Shown: piece by piece, positions 1-8,048 of the stretch
Position numbering within the stretch: position 1 is the first letter of the stretch
Layout of the letters: every line of letters begins with the position of its first letter
NCBI RefSeq assembly: GCF_051603425.1
Contig: NZ_CP194411.1
Coordinates: 124,001-188,000 of the forward strand
Origin: Selenomonas sputigena_A
Lineage (GTDB): Bacteria; Bacillota; Negativicutes; Selenomonadales; Selenomonadaceae
Reading direction: 5' to 3'
DNA: 64,000 nucleotides
The notes under the pieces: model-generated
The model's input: only the letters and a program-made list of their open reading frames with translations
Database searches by the model: none
Told to the model about the DNA's origin: nothing
Translations under genes and position numbers: made by a program

Positions 1-521
1 GCCGTGCCGCCGGAAAGGTCGACGAGAACGCCGATCTTGCCGCCCATATGGATGTAGCTCGCGATGCGGCCGGAGGCATTTTCGTAGCGCTCGAAGCGGC
101 GCAGCGAAATCTTCTCGCCGATGCTCGCAACAGCTTCCGTGACGATTTCCGAAACCTTCTTGCCGTCCAGGACGCTTTCATTCAGCGCGTCCATATCGGC
201 AGGGTTCGTCACGGCGATATGCTTGACGATCTTATCGCAGAGCTCATGGAACTTATCCGTGACAGCGACGAAGTCCGTCTCGCAGTTGATCTCGACGAGT
301 GCGGCAACCTTCGCATCGTCTGCCACATAGGCTGCGACGACGCCCTCGGTGGCGATGCGGCCGGCCTTCTTTTCAGCCTTGGCAATGCCCTTCTCACGCA
401 GGTAGTCGACGGCCTTGTCCATATCGCCATCCGTTTCCGAAAGCGCCTTTTTGCAGTCCATCATGCCTGCGCCCGTGCGCTCGCGCAGCTCCTTGACCAT
501 CTTTGCGTCAATCTTTGCCAT
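1..521 (-). CDS. tsf: Elongation factor Ts, C-terminus cut by window edge
   Basis: Encodes the guanine-nucleotide exchange factor that regenerates EF-Tu-GTP during translation. The minus strand reads from an ATG at 521 (MAKIDAKMVKELRERTGAG) into the typical N-terminal UBA-like segment with the GAGMMDCKKAL motif and then the dimerisation core with INCETDFVA. About 173 residues are visible; the rest lies beyond position 1. The start has AGGAGG seven bases upstream, inside the end of rpsB, and the two genes overlap by 14 nt, so translation is probably coupled to that of S2. The rpsB-tsf order is the usual bacterial one. Confidence 0.95.
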   Translation of the reverse strand, partial: MAKIDAKMVKELRERTGAGMMDCKKALSETDGDMDKAVDYLREKGIAKAEKKAGRIATEGVVAAYVADDAKVAALVEINCETDFVAVTDKFHELCDKIVKHIAVTNPADMDALNESVLDGKKVSEIVTEAVASIGEKISLRRFERYENASGRIASYIHMGGKIGVLVDLSGGT

Positions 522-1230
522 CTTCAGCCTCCTCGCCTGCACCGTCCTGACCCTGGCGGCCTTCGACAATAGCGGCTGCCATCGAGCTCGTCAAGAGACG
601 GACAGCGCGAATGGCGTCATCATTGCCGGGGATAACGTAATCGATCTCATCCGGATCGCAGTTCGTATCAACAATCGCCACAATCGGAATGTTGAGCTTC
701 CTCGCCTCAGCGACAGCGATGCGCTCTTTCCTCGGATCAACGACGAAAATCGCGCCCGGCAGGCGGTTCATCTCCTTGATGCCGCCCAGGAACTTCTCGA
801 GCTTCATCATTTCATGACGCAGCTGCAGAACTTCCTTTTTTGTCAAAACATCAAACGTGCCGTCCTCTTCCATGCGCTCGAGATCCTTCAGACGACGAAT
901 CCTCTTCTGGATGGTCTGATAGTTCGTCAACATGCCGCCGAGCCAACGCTCATTGACATAGAACATCCCAGCCTTCGTCGCCTCTTCCTTCACGGCCTCC
1001 TGCGCCTGCTTCTTCGTACCGACGAAGAGAACGCTCTTGCCTTCTTCCGCCAGGGAACGAAGGAAGTTGTACGCCTCGTCCACCTTGCGCACAGTCTTCT
1101 GCAAGTCGATGATGTAAATACCGTTTCTTTCCGTGAAGATGTACTTCGCCATCTTCGGGTTCCAGCGGCGGGTCTGATGCCCGAAATGGACACCGGCCTC
1201 CAACAGCTGCTTCATAGAAACTACTGCCAT
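508..1230 (-). CDS. rpsB: 30S ribosomal protein S2
   Basis: Structural protein of the small ribosomal subunit that helps recruit S1 and mRNA. The 240-residue product begins MAVVSMKQLLEAGVHFGHQ and contains the S2 signatures RRWNPKMAKYIF and the later PGAIFVVDP. Length is normal for the family. The acidic tail (EEAEDGKD) overlaps the tsf start. A perfect AGGAGG precedes the ATG. The 5' leader of about 110 nt between promoter and start could hold an S2-binding autoregulatory structure (CTCCC/GGGAG hairpin at 1282-1297), but I cannot confirm this. Confidence 0.97.
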   Translation of the reverse strand: MAVVSMKQLLEAGVHFGHQTRRWNPKMAKYIFTERNGIYIIDLQKTVRKVDEAYNFLRSLAEEGKSVLFVGTKKQAQEAVKEEATKAGMFYVNERWLGGMLTNYQTIQKRIRRLKDLERMEEDGTFDVLTKKEVLQLRHEMMKLEKFLGGIKEMNRLPGAIFVVDPRKERIAVAEARKLNIPIVAIVDTNCDPDEIDYVIPGNDDAIRAVRLLTSSMAAAIVEGRQGQDGAGEEAEDGKD

Positions 1231-1342
1231 AATTGGTGCACCTCCTGTTTTTTCCTCCGCGCTCCCTCATCCTTTGCGCCACTCCCTCGACGGGGAGAAC
1301 AGGGCAAATATCGGTGCGCGTGCGTTATAGACACCGCAAAAA

Positions 1343-1371
1343 ATTTTAGCATACAGCTGCAAAAAAAGCAA
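1343..1371 (-). promoter_or_regulatory. Sigma-70 promoter of rpsB-tsf
   Basis: On the minus strand a -35 TTGCTT (1366-1371) and a -10 TAAAAT (1343-1348) are separated by exactly 17 nt in the A/T-rich gap between aroB and rpsB. Transcription would start near 1336 and give a leader of roughly 105 nt. Confidence 0.7.
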
Positions 1372-1387
1372 GTGCGAATTTTTCCAA

Positions 1388-2479
1388 TCAACCCTTTTCC
1401 AAACAGCGTTCCATAGCCTCGCGCACGACGTCTTCCGGCACATCGCTTCGCACGACAACTTTGCCGATATCCTCCATGAGCACCCAGTTGACCTTGCCGC
1501 CGACGGTTTTCTTGTCATGGAAAATCGCTGCGTAAAGAGCATCGACCGTGCATCCTTCAGCAGCCAGCGGCAAACCGAGCCGCTCCGTCAGCTCCCGCAC
1601 GCGGGACACGGTCGTTTCGTCAATCATGCCAAGCGACCGGCTGATATAGGCGGCGCCCAAAGAGCCGATCGCCACGGCCTCGCCGTGATTGTAGCGCGAA
1701 TAGCCCGTTTCTTTCTCGATGGCATGGGCGATCGTGTGCCCGAAATTCAAGATGCGGCGCAGTCCGCTTTCTTTTTCATCCTGGGAAACGACATCCGCCT
1801 TGATCTCGCAGGAGCGGGCGACCATATGCAGCGCCGCCTCCGGCGAAAGGCGCAGCACATCGTCGGCGTTCTCCCCCAGCCAGGTAAAAAGCGCCGCGTC
1901 GGCGATGATGCCGTATTTGATGATTTCTCCCAGTCCCGTACGGATTTCCCGCGCCGGCAAAGTGGCAAAAGCGGCAAAGTCGGCAAAAACGGCTTCAGGC
2001 TGGTAAAAAGCGCCGATCAGGTTCTTGCCGAGACGATGGTTTACAGCGACCTTGCCGCCCACGCTTGAATCGACTTGCGCCAGAAGACTCGTCGGCAGCT
2101 GCACGAACGGCACACCGCGCATATAGCTCGCCGCGACAAAGCCGGCGAGATCGCCGACGACGCCGCCGCCGAGCGCAAATATGGGAGAGCGGCGGTCAAG
2201 CCCCGTCTCGATGGCCCGCGTGAAGATCTCCTCCGCCACGGCAAGGGATTTGGCAGGCTCTCCCGCCGGAACGAGATGGAGCTCCGGAGACAGCCCCGCC
2301 TCACGCAGCTTCTCCAGCAGCGCGGCGCCATAAAGCTTTCCCACATTCGTATCGGAAATGACAAGCGCCTTTGCAGAAAAGCCTCGCGCTCCCACAAAGG
2401 CGGCGAGATCGGGCAAAAGCCCGTGGCCCAGGAAAATGTCGTAACTCGACGCGCCAAGCTCCACGTGCACCTTACGCAC
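1388..2479 (-). CDS. aroB: 3-dehydroquinate synthase
   Basis: Second step of the shikimate pathway: NAD- and metal-dependent cyclisation of DAHP to 3-dehydroquinate in the cytoplasm. Family signatures are clear: the NAD-binding GGGVVGDLAGF, the GEIIKYGII helix, and the metal-ligand segments NFGHTIAHAIE and YNHGEAVAIG. About 363 residues, the normal length. I chose the GTG at 2479 because GGGAGG lies nine bases upstream of it; a GTG at 2488 is too close to that site. It overlaps the end of aroK by 8 nt and is the last gene of the aroC-aroK-aroB run. Confidence 0.95.
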   Translation of the reverse strand: MRKVHVELGASSYDIFLGHGLLPDLAAFVGARGFSAKALVISDTNVGKLYGAALLEKLREAGLSPELHLVPAGEPAKSLAVAEEIFTRAIETGLDRRSPIFALGGGVVGDLAGFVAASYMRGVPFVQLPTSLLAQVDSSVGGKVAVNHRLGKNLIGAFYQPEAVFADFAAFATLPAREIRTGLGEIIKYGIIADAALFTWLGENADDVLRLSPEAALHMVARSCEIKADVVSQDEKESGLRRILNFGHTIAHAIEKETGYSRYNHGEAVAIGSLGAAYISRSLGMIDETTVSRVRELTERLGLPLAAEGCTVDALYAAIFHDKKTVGGKVNWVLMEDIGKVVVRSDVPEDVVREAMERCLEKG

Positions 2480-3002
2480 GAAAAACACCCTCCCTCTTCA
2501 AATAGGCAATGATATCATCCGCCACCTGCAGCGGGGAAAGGTCGCTCGTGTCCACCGTATAATCCGCCACCTCATAAAGGGCGCGGCGCTCTTCCATCAA
2601 CGCCTCGACGGCACGCCGCCTGTCGCCTTTGTCCTCGCGGTCGAGCACCGGACGGCTTCCCGCATGCGCCGTGCGTTCAAGCACCGCGTCGACCGAGGCG
2701 GCGAGACAAACGATGCAGCCGTTCCGCTTGAGCTCCGCCACGTTCGCCGCATCCTTGATCGTGCCGCCGCCCGTCGAAATCACGCTGCCGCGCCGCGCCG
2801 CCATACGCTTTACCATATCCTTTTCCCGTGCGCGAAAATACGGCTCTCCTTCACTTTTGAATATCTCGGGAATCGTCCGCCCCTCCTCTTCCTCGATTTT
2901 GCTGTCGAGGTCGACAAAGGCGCGGCCAAGGCGGTTCGCAAGGAGACGTCCCGTGCTCGTCTTGCCTGTGCCCATGAAGCCGATCAACACGATATTCTTC
3001 AT
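2472..3002 (-). CDS. aroK: Shikimate kinase
   Basis: Phosphorylates shikimate at O3 using ATP. The 176-residue product starts MKNIVLIGFMGTGKTSTGR, so the P-loop GTGKTS lies near residues 11-16. It continues with the shikimate-binding FVDLDSKIE, the STGGGTI loop and a lid region with AGSRPVLDR. The ATG at 3002 has GGAGG eight bases upstream and begins one base after the aroC stop, so the two are coupled. The neighbouring aroC and aroB confirm a shikimate operon. Confidence 0.95.
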   Translation of the reverse strand: MKNIVLIGFMGTGKTSTGRLLANRLGRAFVDLDSKIEEEEGRTIPEIFKSEGEPYFRAREKDMVKRMAARRGSVISTGGGTIKDAANVAELKRNGCIVCLAASVDAVLERTAHAGSRPVLDREDKGDRRRAVEALMEERRALYEVADYTVDTSDLSPLQVADDIIAYLKREGVFRA

Positions 3003-3003
3003 C

Positions 3004-4149
3004 TCACGCCTCCCCAATGCGCTTTTTGTACTGCGCGATGTCCGCCGCTAAATCGCGCATGTTGTCGCTGTCAAACTTTTCTATGACCGCCTCGGCCACG
3101 ACAAAGGCCGTCATGGCCTCGCCGACAACGGAGGCCGCCGACACGGCGCAGACATCGCTGCGTTCCTTCGAGGCCAGTACCGGCGTCTTGTTCGCAATAT
3201 CGACAGAGTGAAGCGGCTTCATCAAGGTAGGGATCGGTTTCATGACCGCCCTGACGACAACATCCTCCCCGTTCGTCATGCCGCCCTCCAGACCGCCCGC
3301 ACGATTCGTCCTGCGGTATGTGTGCAGGAACTCGTCGTAGAACATCTCGTCGTGCGCCTCGCTGCCCGGCAGGGACGCATAGCCGAAGCCCGCGCCGATC
3401 TCCACGCCCTTGATGGCCTGAATGGACATCAAGGCGCCGGCCAGACGCGCGTCAAGACGCCTGTCCCATTGGATATGGCTGCCAAGGCCCAGAGGTACGC
3501 CATGCACGCGCACCTCGAAGATGCCGCCGAGCGTATCGCCTGCCTCCTTCGCCGCACGAATCCGTCCCTTCATCTTCTCTTCGGCCACCGCATCAAAGCA
3601 GTTGAGCTCGGACGTCTCCTTATGGGCAGCGCCCGCCTCCCGCTGCGCCTCATCAACGGCCACGCCGCCGATGTCGAGCACGGCCGACCCCAGCGTGATG
3701 CCGAGAGACTTCAGCATCTGCTTTGCCAGTGCGCCGACAGCGACGCGCAGCGCCGTTTCCCGTGCACTTGCGCGTTCGAGTATATCCCGTATATCCTTGC
3801 GGTCATACTTTTTTATGCCCGTCAGATCCGCGTGTCCGGGGCGTGCCGCCGTAACTTTTTCCCCCTGCGGTTCCCCGAAGGCCGCCATGCGCTCCTGCCA
3901 ATTCTGCCAATCGCGGTTCTCGACCACAAGCGTGACAGGAGAGCCCAGTGTTTCGCCAAAGCGCACGCCGGAAAGAATCTTCATCTCATCGGTTTCAATC
4001 TTCATTCGCCCACCGCGCCCATAGCCTTGCTGGCGACGCGCCAAGTCACGGTTCATCTCTGCAAGGTCAAGCGTGAGACCGGCGGGGATTCCTTCGACAA
4101 TCGCAGTCAGGCACGGCCCATGCGACTCACCTGCGGTCAAAAAACGCAA
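3004..4149 (-). CDS. aroC: Chorismate synthase
   Basis: Last shikimate-pathway enzyme: anti-1,4-elimination of phosphate from EPSP to chorismate, using reduced FMN. Signatures visible are FLTAGESHGP at the N-terminus, RRQQGYGRGGRM, RPGHADLTGIKKY, RASARETA and the C-terminal SDVCAVSAA. The start is uncertain. The frame is open to a TTG at 4185 and has an ATG at 4176, but the family normally begins right before LRFLTAGESHG. The TTG at 4149 gives that start and has AAGGAAGG about 12 bases upstream. About 381 residues. Confidence 0.94.
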   Translation of the reverse strand: MRFLTAGESHGPCLTAIVEGIPAGLTLDLAEMNRDLARRQQGYGRGGRMKIETDEMKILSGVRFGETLGSPVTLVVENRDWQNWQERMAAFGEPQGEKVTAARPGHADLTGIKKYDRKDIRDILERASARETALRVAVGALAKQMLKSLGITLGSAVLDIGGVAVDEAQREAGAAHKETSELNCFDAVAEEKMKGRIRAAKEAGDTLGGIFEVRVHGVPLGLGSHIQWDRRLDARLAGALMSIQAIKGVEIGAGFGYASLPGSEAHDEMFYDEFLHTYRRTNRAGGLEGGMTNGEDVVVRAVMKPIPTLMKPLHSVDIANKTPVLASKERSDVCAVSAASVVGEAMTAFVVAEAVIEKFDSDNMRDLAADIAQYKKRIGEA

Positions 4150-4230
4150 TCTGCCCAAAATCCTTCCTTCTTTCATCAACGCCAAAAAACATTCATAAAT
4201 TCCCAGTCAGTGCTTCCCTAAGTCTACAAT

Positions 4231-4279
4231 AGAAAGCGGCTCCTCGGCAAGTCCCCAAAAACCTTGCCGGGAAGCCGCT
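4231..4279 (-). terminator. Intrinsic terminator after the pilus operon
   Basis: On the minus strand a 17-bp imperfect stem (4263-4279 with 4235-4251, arms AGCGGCTTCCCGGCAAG and CTTGCCGAGGAGCCGCT) is followed by TTTCTATTG. It overlaps the stop codon of the PilO-like gene and separates the pilus cluster from aroC. Confidence 0.65.
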
Positions 4280-4796
4280 ATGCCTTGCCGGAAAAAATCG
4301 AGAGGCAAAGCTTTATGTGCAGCTTGCCCTCATCGCTCCTGATTTCTGTACTTTCTACGCGAATAAAGCGCTCGCTCGCCTCAAGCGCCTGCAAAAATGC
4401 GAGAAGCCGGAAATAGTCGCCCTCCATCTCCACATCGATCGGCAGGCGCAAGGCTTCGCCTTCTGCCGCAGCCTTGCCCGGTGCGACAGCGGAAAGGACG
4501 ATTCTCTCATGCTGCGCCTCACGTTCCAAAAGCGCAATAAAGCCGCCTTGATCCATCTCCTCCGGCAAGCGCCGCTTTGCCGTCGTCAGCCTGCTTTTCA
4601 TTTCCTTTGTACGATCAGAAACGCCCATATTCGCATTCATGAAGTTCTGGATTCGGATAAGTTCCTCCTTATCCTGCGCCACTTGCGCCTCGATGCGCGC
4701 AATTTCTTCCTCCTGCGGCAAATATCCCCAGCGGAAAAACGCTGCGCCAAGAAGCACGGTCAAAAGAGCCAAGGCCATTGTCTTTACCAGGTGCAT
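4278..4796 (-). CDS. PilO-like type IV pilus inner-membrane protein
   Basis: Probable PilO/GspM-type alignment-complex subunit, 172 residues. It has one N-terminal membrane helix (about residues 6-25), a charged coiled-coil stretch (about 28-75, rich in E, K and Q) and a C-terminal periplasmic domain ending in a beta-rich segment (FIRVESTEIRSDEGKLHIK), which is the PilO architecture. It follows the PilM-PilN fusion in the order known for pilMNO operons, 60 nt downstream of it. GGAGG lies seven bases before the ATG at 4796. Sequence conservation in PilO is low, so the name rests mainly on architecture and context. Confidence 0.7.
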   Translation of the reverse strand: MHLVKTMALALLTVLLGAAFFRWGYLPQEEEIARIEAQVAQDKEELIRIQNFMNANMGVSDRTKEMKSRLTTAKRRLPEEMDQGGFIALLEREAQHERIVLSAVAPGKAAAEGEALRLPIDVEMEGDYFRLLAFLQALEASERFIRVESTEIRSDEGKLHIKLCLSIFSGKA

Positions 4797-4856
4797 CCCA
4801 TCGCCTCCTTTCCTTTGCCGAAAAGCGCCGCTGCCGTGCCGGACGGAACAGCGCCT

Positions 4857-6089
4857 CTAGATCTTCGTCTGCACAGAAAAATACACGAGCAAACTCCCCT
4901 CCCGGTCCGCCTTGCGCTCCGAGCCTGTGAGCGCAGGTTTTTCCACAAAAAAGCCCTTGTCCTCTTCAAGGCATTTCAGGAAATTCGCCAGAGCATCGTA
5001 GCTCGTCGCCACCCCTTTGAGGACGATTTCACGGCCGTTCTCAACACGCAGATCACGAATCCAGACGCCTTCCACCGTGCGCGTACCGAGATGCACAAGG
5101 AGGCTGCGGCAAGGAATCCCGCCGTGCGCCAGGGACAGAAGCAGCCGTTCCCTCGTTTCGACCCCCTGTCTTTCCTGTTCTGCCGCCGCCATACGCTTCT
5201 TCTCGCCGGAGAGCAGGAAGAGCTCCTGCGCCATCTGCTGTTGTTCCTGCTGCAGATGATGGATTTTCCAGAAGTTAAAGCCGTAAACGAGCGTGAAACA
5301 AATAAACAGCAGCGCCATCAGAGCCATGGCAATTCTGCCGAACGCCCACTTGCCGGGACGCGCCTCCCTCGGCAGAAGCTGGATGACGCCCGCAGGCTCC
5401 AAAAGCCCTGCCGCCGCCATAAAGGCAGGACGCTCCGACGCCGCAAGATCGGCTGCGCCGCGCACGCGGGAAAAAACCGTCTCTTCCGCCCCCTGCATCG
5501 CCTGCGCGGGCTGCCCCGCCGAAACGTGCTCCACCCGCTCCCGCCCCGCGGACAAAGGCGGCAGCAGTGTCAACGCGGCCAAGGAAAGACCCGCCTCATC
5601 AAAGGCGTTTCGGATGCTGCGTGCCTTTTCCTTCTCCAGCGCCGCCAACAGCAATTCCTTTCCTTGTGCCGGGACAGTGTCCGACCCCAGCAGCAGAAAA
5701 CCCAGCTCATACCCCTTCTCCGCCTCACCGCCCGGCAGGCTTGCAAGCAGATCCCAACGCGCAGCTTCTCTCATCTCCTCTAGAGGGAGCGCCGGAAATT
5801 CCTTCGTGTAGCAAAAGACATGTTCCTCCGGCAAAACGAGCGCGATACGGCTTCTCTCGCGTCCGTCCCGAGCCAAGGCGACCTTGGCAAGCGCAGCCGC
5901 TTCCGAAAAAATCCCCGGCCCCGGCACGGCCTCGGGCAGCGGTATGCAGCGTTTTCCGGCGACGCACCAACCTGCCTCGCCTTTTTCCAAGCAAACGAGA
6001 CAAAGTTCCCCCGCGCCCAGCGAAATGCCGGCAAGGCAGCCGCACGGCTCCTGCCATAGGACGCAAAACCTCTCCCACCAGTTTTCCAA
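4857..6089 (-). CDS. PilM-PilN fusion protein (type IV pilus assembly)
   Basis: A 410-residue protein that appears to join two pilus alignment-complex subunits. Residues 1 to about 235 form a soluble PilM/actin-like domain (EHVFCYTKEFPALPLEEM resembles the PilM region that precedes catalytic-like loops). Residues 236-245 (VIQLLPREAR) match the INLLP-type motif that begins PilN. A membrane helix (about 252-272), a coiled coil (about 276-310) and a PilN-like periplasmic domain with the typical VWIRDLRVENGREIVLKG strand follow. In most bacteria PilM binds the cytoplasmic tail of PilN, so the fusion makes that contact covalent. The start is a TTG at 6089 with AGGCGG upstream. Confidence 0.72.
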   Translation of the reverse strand: MENWWERFCVLWQEPCGCLAGISLGAGELCLVCLEKGEAGWCVAGKRCIPLPEAVPGPGIFSEAAALAKVALARDGRERSRIALVLPEEHVFCYTKEFPALPLEEMREAARWDLLASLPGGEAEKGYELGFLLLGSDTVPAQGKELLLAALEKEKARSIRNAFDEAGLSLAALTLLPPLSAGRERVEHVSAGQPAQAMQGAEETVFSRVRGAADLAASERPAFMAAAGLLEPAGVIQLLPREARPGKWAFGRIAMALMALLFICFTLVYGFNFWKIHHLQQEQQQMAQELFLLSGEKKRMAAAEQERQGVETRERLLLSLAHGGIPCRSLLVHLGTRTVEGVWIRDLRVENGREIVLKGVATSYDALANFLKCLEEDKGFFVEKPALTGSERKADREGSLLVYFSVQTKI

Positions 6090-6108
6090 GCCGCTTCACC
6101 GCCTTTTC

Positions 6109-6627
6109 CTATCTCACCCAATGCTCAAAAACAAGACGTCCTTTTTCGTAACGATAACAGGCCGTGGAACGGGAACATTTTTTCCCCGTCTCTTCATCGT
6201 TTTTTAGCGGAAGCGCACCGCCTTCTCCTTGCGCCTGCCAGCTCACAGCCGAAATTCGGTACCGCACCGTTTCCTCTCCATCCGCCTTGGCAGGCGGCGT
6301 CCCTTCCTCCCATTCACAAGAAGCAAAGGCGCGCCAACGAATCCCTTCCGCCTCGATTTCGCCCTCGAGATCCTTCTGCAGCTCCGCACCGAGCGCCCCG
6401 CGTGCCGCCCCGTCGCGCTCCAGCTTCGCCGCTTCCATCTGCACGGCGCTTTCCGAAGCCTCGAGCAAACGCGTCATGGTCTGCGATTCGCGTGCCGCCA
6501 GATGATTGTGCCCCGAAATTTCAAAGAGCGCGGCGCCGAGCACAAACAACAGGAGCACCACGGCCAGCCCGAAGACAGAAGCCAGTCCCTCTTCATCGGA
6601 AACACCATGTCCCATGCCTTTTTTCAC
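6109..6627 (-). CDS. PilX/GspK-like minor pilin-associated protein
   Basis: A 172-residue protein with one hydrophobic helix near the N-terminus (about residues 18-38, SVFGLAVVLLLFVLGAALF) and a polar C-terminal part with two cysteines. It has the form of PilX-type minor pilins but no clear prepilin cleavage motif; DEEGLASVFGL has glycine followed by leucine rather than GFTLLE. The GTG at 6627 overlaps the stop of the upstream pseudopilin (GTGA); an ATG at 6615 is an alternative. Identification rests on position between pseudopilins and the PilM-PilN fusion. Confidence 0.6.
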   Translation of the reverse strand: MKKGMGHGVSDEEGLASVFGLAVVLLLFVLGAALFEISGHNHLAARESQTMTRLLEASESAVQMEAAKLERDGAARGALGAELQKDLEGEIEAEGIRWRAFASCEWEEGTPPAKADGEETVRYRISAVSWQAQGEGGALPLKNDEETGKKCSRSTACYRYEKGRLVFEHWVR

Positions 6628-7187
6628 CTCCCGGCAGAAGCCGGACAGACCGCCGTAGAAAAGACTATGCGCTTCCTCGTCTGCCGGTTTTCCCCTTCAA
6701 GGCGCAAGAAAAGCAGCCCGTCACGTTCCTCACAGGAAAAATCGACGACAGCCAGGCTGCCGAAAGCGTTGCGCCCTCCCGTCATAGGCTGCGGCGCGGC
6801 ATAGCCCGATATCTCCTCCCCCGCAGCATTTTTCAGCGATACATCCTTGCTGATATACGGCGGATCGCCGTGTTTTCCCATGCGCAGTTCATAATCCGTC
6901 CTGCGCACCAGCTCCTGCCCATTGACCTCCGTATAATCCTCCGTATGAAGCCTGTCCGACGCCCTCACCTCAACACGGCTTGCCGCCCGCGCATCCTGTG
7001 CCATGCGTTCAAGGGCAAGCCGCATCTCCTGCTGCAATTCCCAGTCGCCGAGAAGCAGGACATAGCTCCGGAGAAAGAAGAGCAGCGCCGCAAAGAGCCC
7101 GATGAGAAGCGCGAGATACACGGGCAGGCTCACGAAAAACTCCATGAGCGCATAGCCTTCTTCCCCCAAAGCCTTCTTCCTATTCAC
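6624..7187 (-). CDS. PilW/ComGF-like pseudopilin
   Basis: 187 residues. A short basic leader ends GEEGYALMEFFVSLPVY, which resembles a class III signal peptide with cleavage after glycine and glutamate at mature position 5 replaced by the nearby E16. A membrane helix follows (about 16-40) and then a hydrophilic pseudopilin body. The GTG start overlaps the end of the upstream PilV-like gene by 8 nt and the stop overlaps the next gene, so the set is translated as one unit. Minor pseudopilins prime pilus assembly; sequence alone does not fix the subtype. Confidence 0.62.
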   Translation of the reverse strand: MNRKKALGEEGYALMEFFVSLPVYLALLIGLFAALLFFLRSYVLLLGDWELQQEMRLALERMAQDARAASRVEVRASDRLHTEDYTEVNGQELVRRTDYELRMGKHGDPPYISKDVSLKNAAGEEISGYAAPQPMTGGRNAFGSLAVVDFSCEERDGLLFLRLEGENRQTRKRIVFSTAVCPASAGR

Positions 7188-7569
7188 CGAGACGCACCGT
7201 CCTCTCGAGAGAAAAAGCCTGTGCCTTCCCCTTTTCCTGCCAATCTACGCGCGTACGCACGCGGCAAAGCTGCGGAAAATCCGCCCCTTTTCTTTCAAAC
7301 TCCGTTTTGACAGAAAACTCCGTACCGTTTTCGCTCGCCCCGTGACTGCGGCCTGCGGGCAGTCTTCCCGGCCGCCCTGACAGCCGCGCCTCCCGCTCTG
7401 CCCACGCCAGTTCTTCCTGTGCCAGAAACATGGCGCCCGTCTCCGCCTCACTGCGTGCAAAAAGGGAAACGGAGCGCTCCAAAACAAAAAAGGATGCAGC
7501 AACTGCAAGGAGCAAAAAAGCGAGCACAGCAACCTCGACGGCAAGAAAGCCGCCGTCTTTCCCCTCCAT
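7180..7569 (-). CDS. PilV/GspI-like pseudopilin
   Basis: About 129 residues beginning MEGKDGGFLAVEVAVLAFLL. This is a prepilin-type leader in which GGF is followed by the conserved glutamate five residues on and a hydrophobic helix (about 8-29). The body has the beta-strand pattern of GspI/PilV minor pseudopilins. In-frame TTG and GTG codons lie just upstream, but the ATG at 7569 fits the leader best and begins 2 nt after the GspH-like gene. Likely processed by the prepilin peptidase encoded two genes upstream. Confidence 0.62.
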   Translation of the reverse strand: MEGKDGGFLAVEVAVLAFLLLAVAASFFVLERSVSLFARSEAETGAMFLAQEELAWAEREARLSGRPGRLPAGRSHGASENGTEFSVKTEFERKGADFPQLCRVRTRVDWQEKGKAQAFSLERTVRLGE

Positions 7570-7571
7570 CC

Positions 7572-8048
7572 TCACCAATGCCGCCTCCGATCCGTACGCA
7601 CCCGTCCCGCCTCATCGATGATCACGTCGATGGAATAATGCGCCGACCGCAGCTCGATCGCGCTGCACAGAGGATGCGGCTCGCCGGACGAATAAAAAGC
7701 ATAGCGGCTCGTCGCTCCATCGAAATTCCCCTTGTAGGGCAGAGCCGAAATTCCTTCAGGAAAAGAATGCTCCAGCCTTGCCTTTGCTTCGCCCGGAAAG
7801 CGAATCGCATAACAATGCGCCTCCAACACAAGCTGCGGCCGCTCCTCCCATTTCTCCCTGCCACCCAGCTCACGCCGCGTGCGCGACATCTCCTGCAGGC
7901 AGCGAAAATCACTCGCCAAAAGCGCCGCCTCCCGTTCCAGACGGGACAATTCCGTCAGGCGCACGACAGGGACGGCAAGCAAGGCGACAAGTGACAGCAG
8001 AAAGCAGACGAAAAGAAGCTCCAGCAGGGTAAAACCTTCTTCTTTCAT
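7572..8048 (-). CDS. GspH/FimT-type pseudopilin
   Basis: 158 residues beginning MKEEGFTLLELLFVCFLLSL, a textbook class III prepilin signal: a short charged leader, glycine before the cleavage site, phenylalanine at +1 and glutamate at +5, then a hydrophobic helix. The rest (RLEREAALLASDFRCLQEM and later beta strands with GRVRTDRR near the end) fits the GspH/FimT fold. The ATG overlaps the stop of the prepilin-peptidase gene (ATGA), which implies coupled translation. Confidence 0.75.
   Translation of the reverse strand: MKEEGFTLLELLFVCFLLSLVALLAVPVVRLTELSRLEREAALLASDFRCLQEMSRTRRELGGREKWEERPQLVLEAHCYAIRFPGEAKARLEHSFPEGISALPYKGNFDGATSRYAFYSSGEPHPLCSAIELRSAHYSIDVIIDEAGRVRTDRRRHW

Noticed and set aside
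415..1416. Plus-strand frame of 333 codons
   Set aside because: Antisense to rpsB and the end of tsf, both certain.
4317..5783. Plus-strand frame of 488 codons
   Set aside because: Antisense to the PilO-like and PilM-PilN genes; no ribosome site, no family resemblance, arginine/proline-rich shadow composition.
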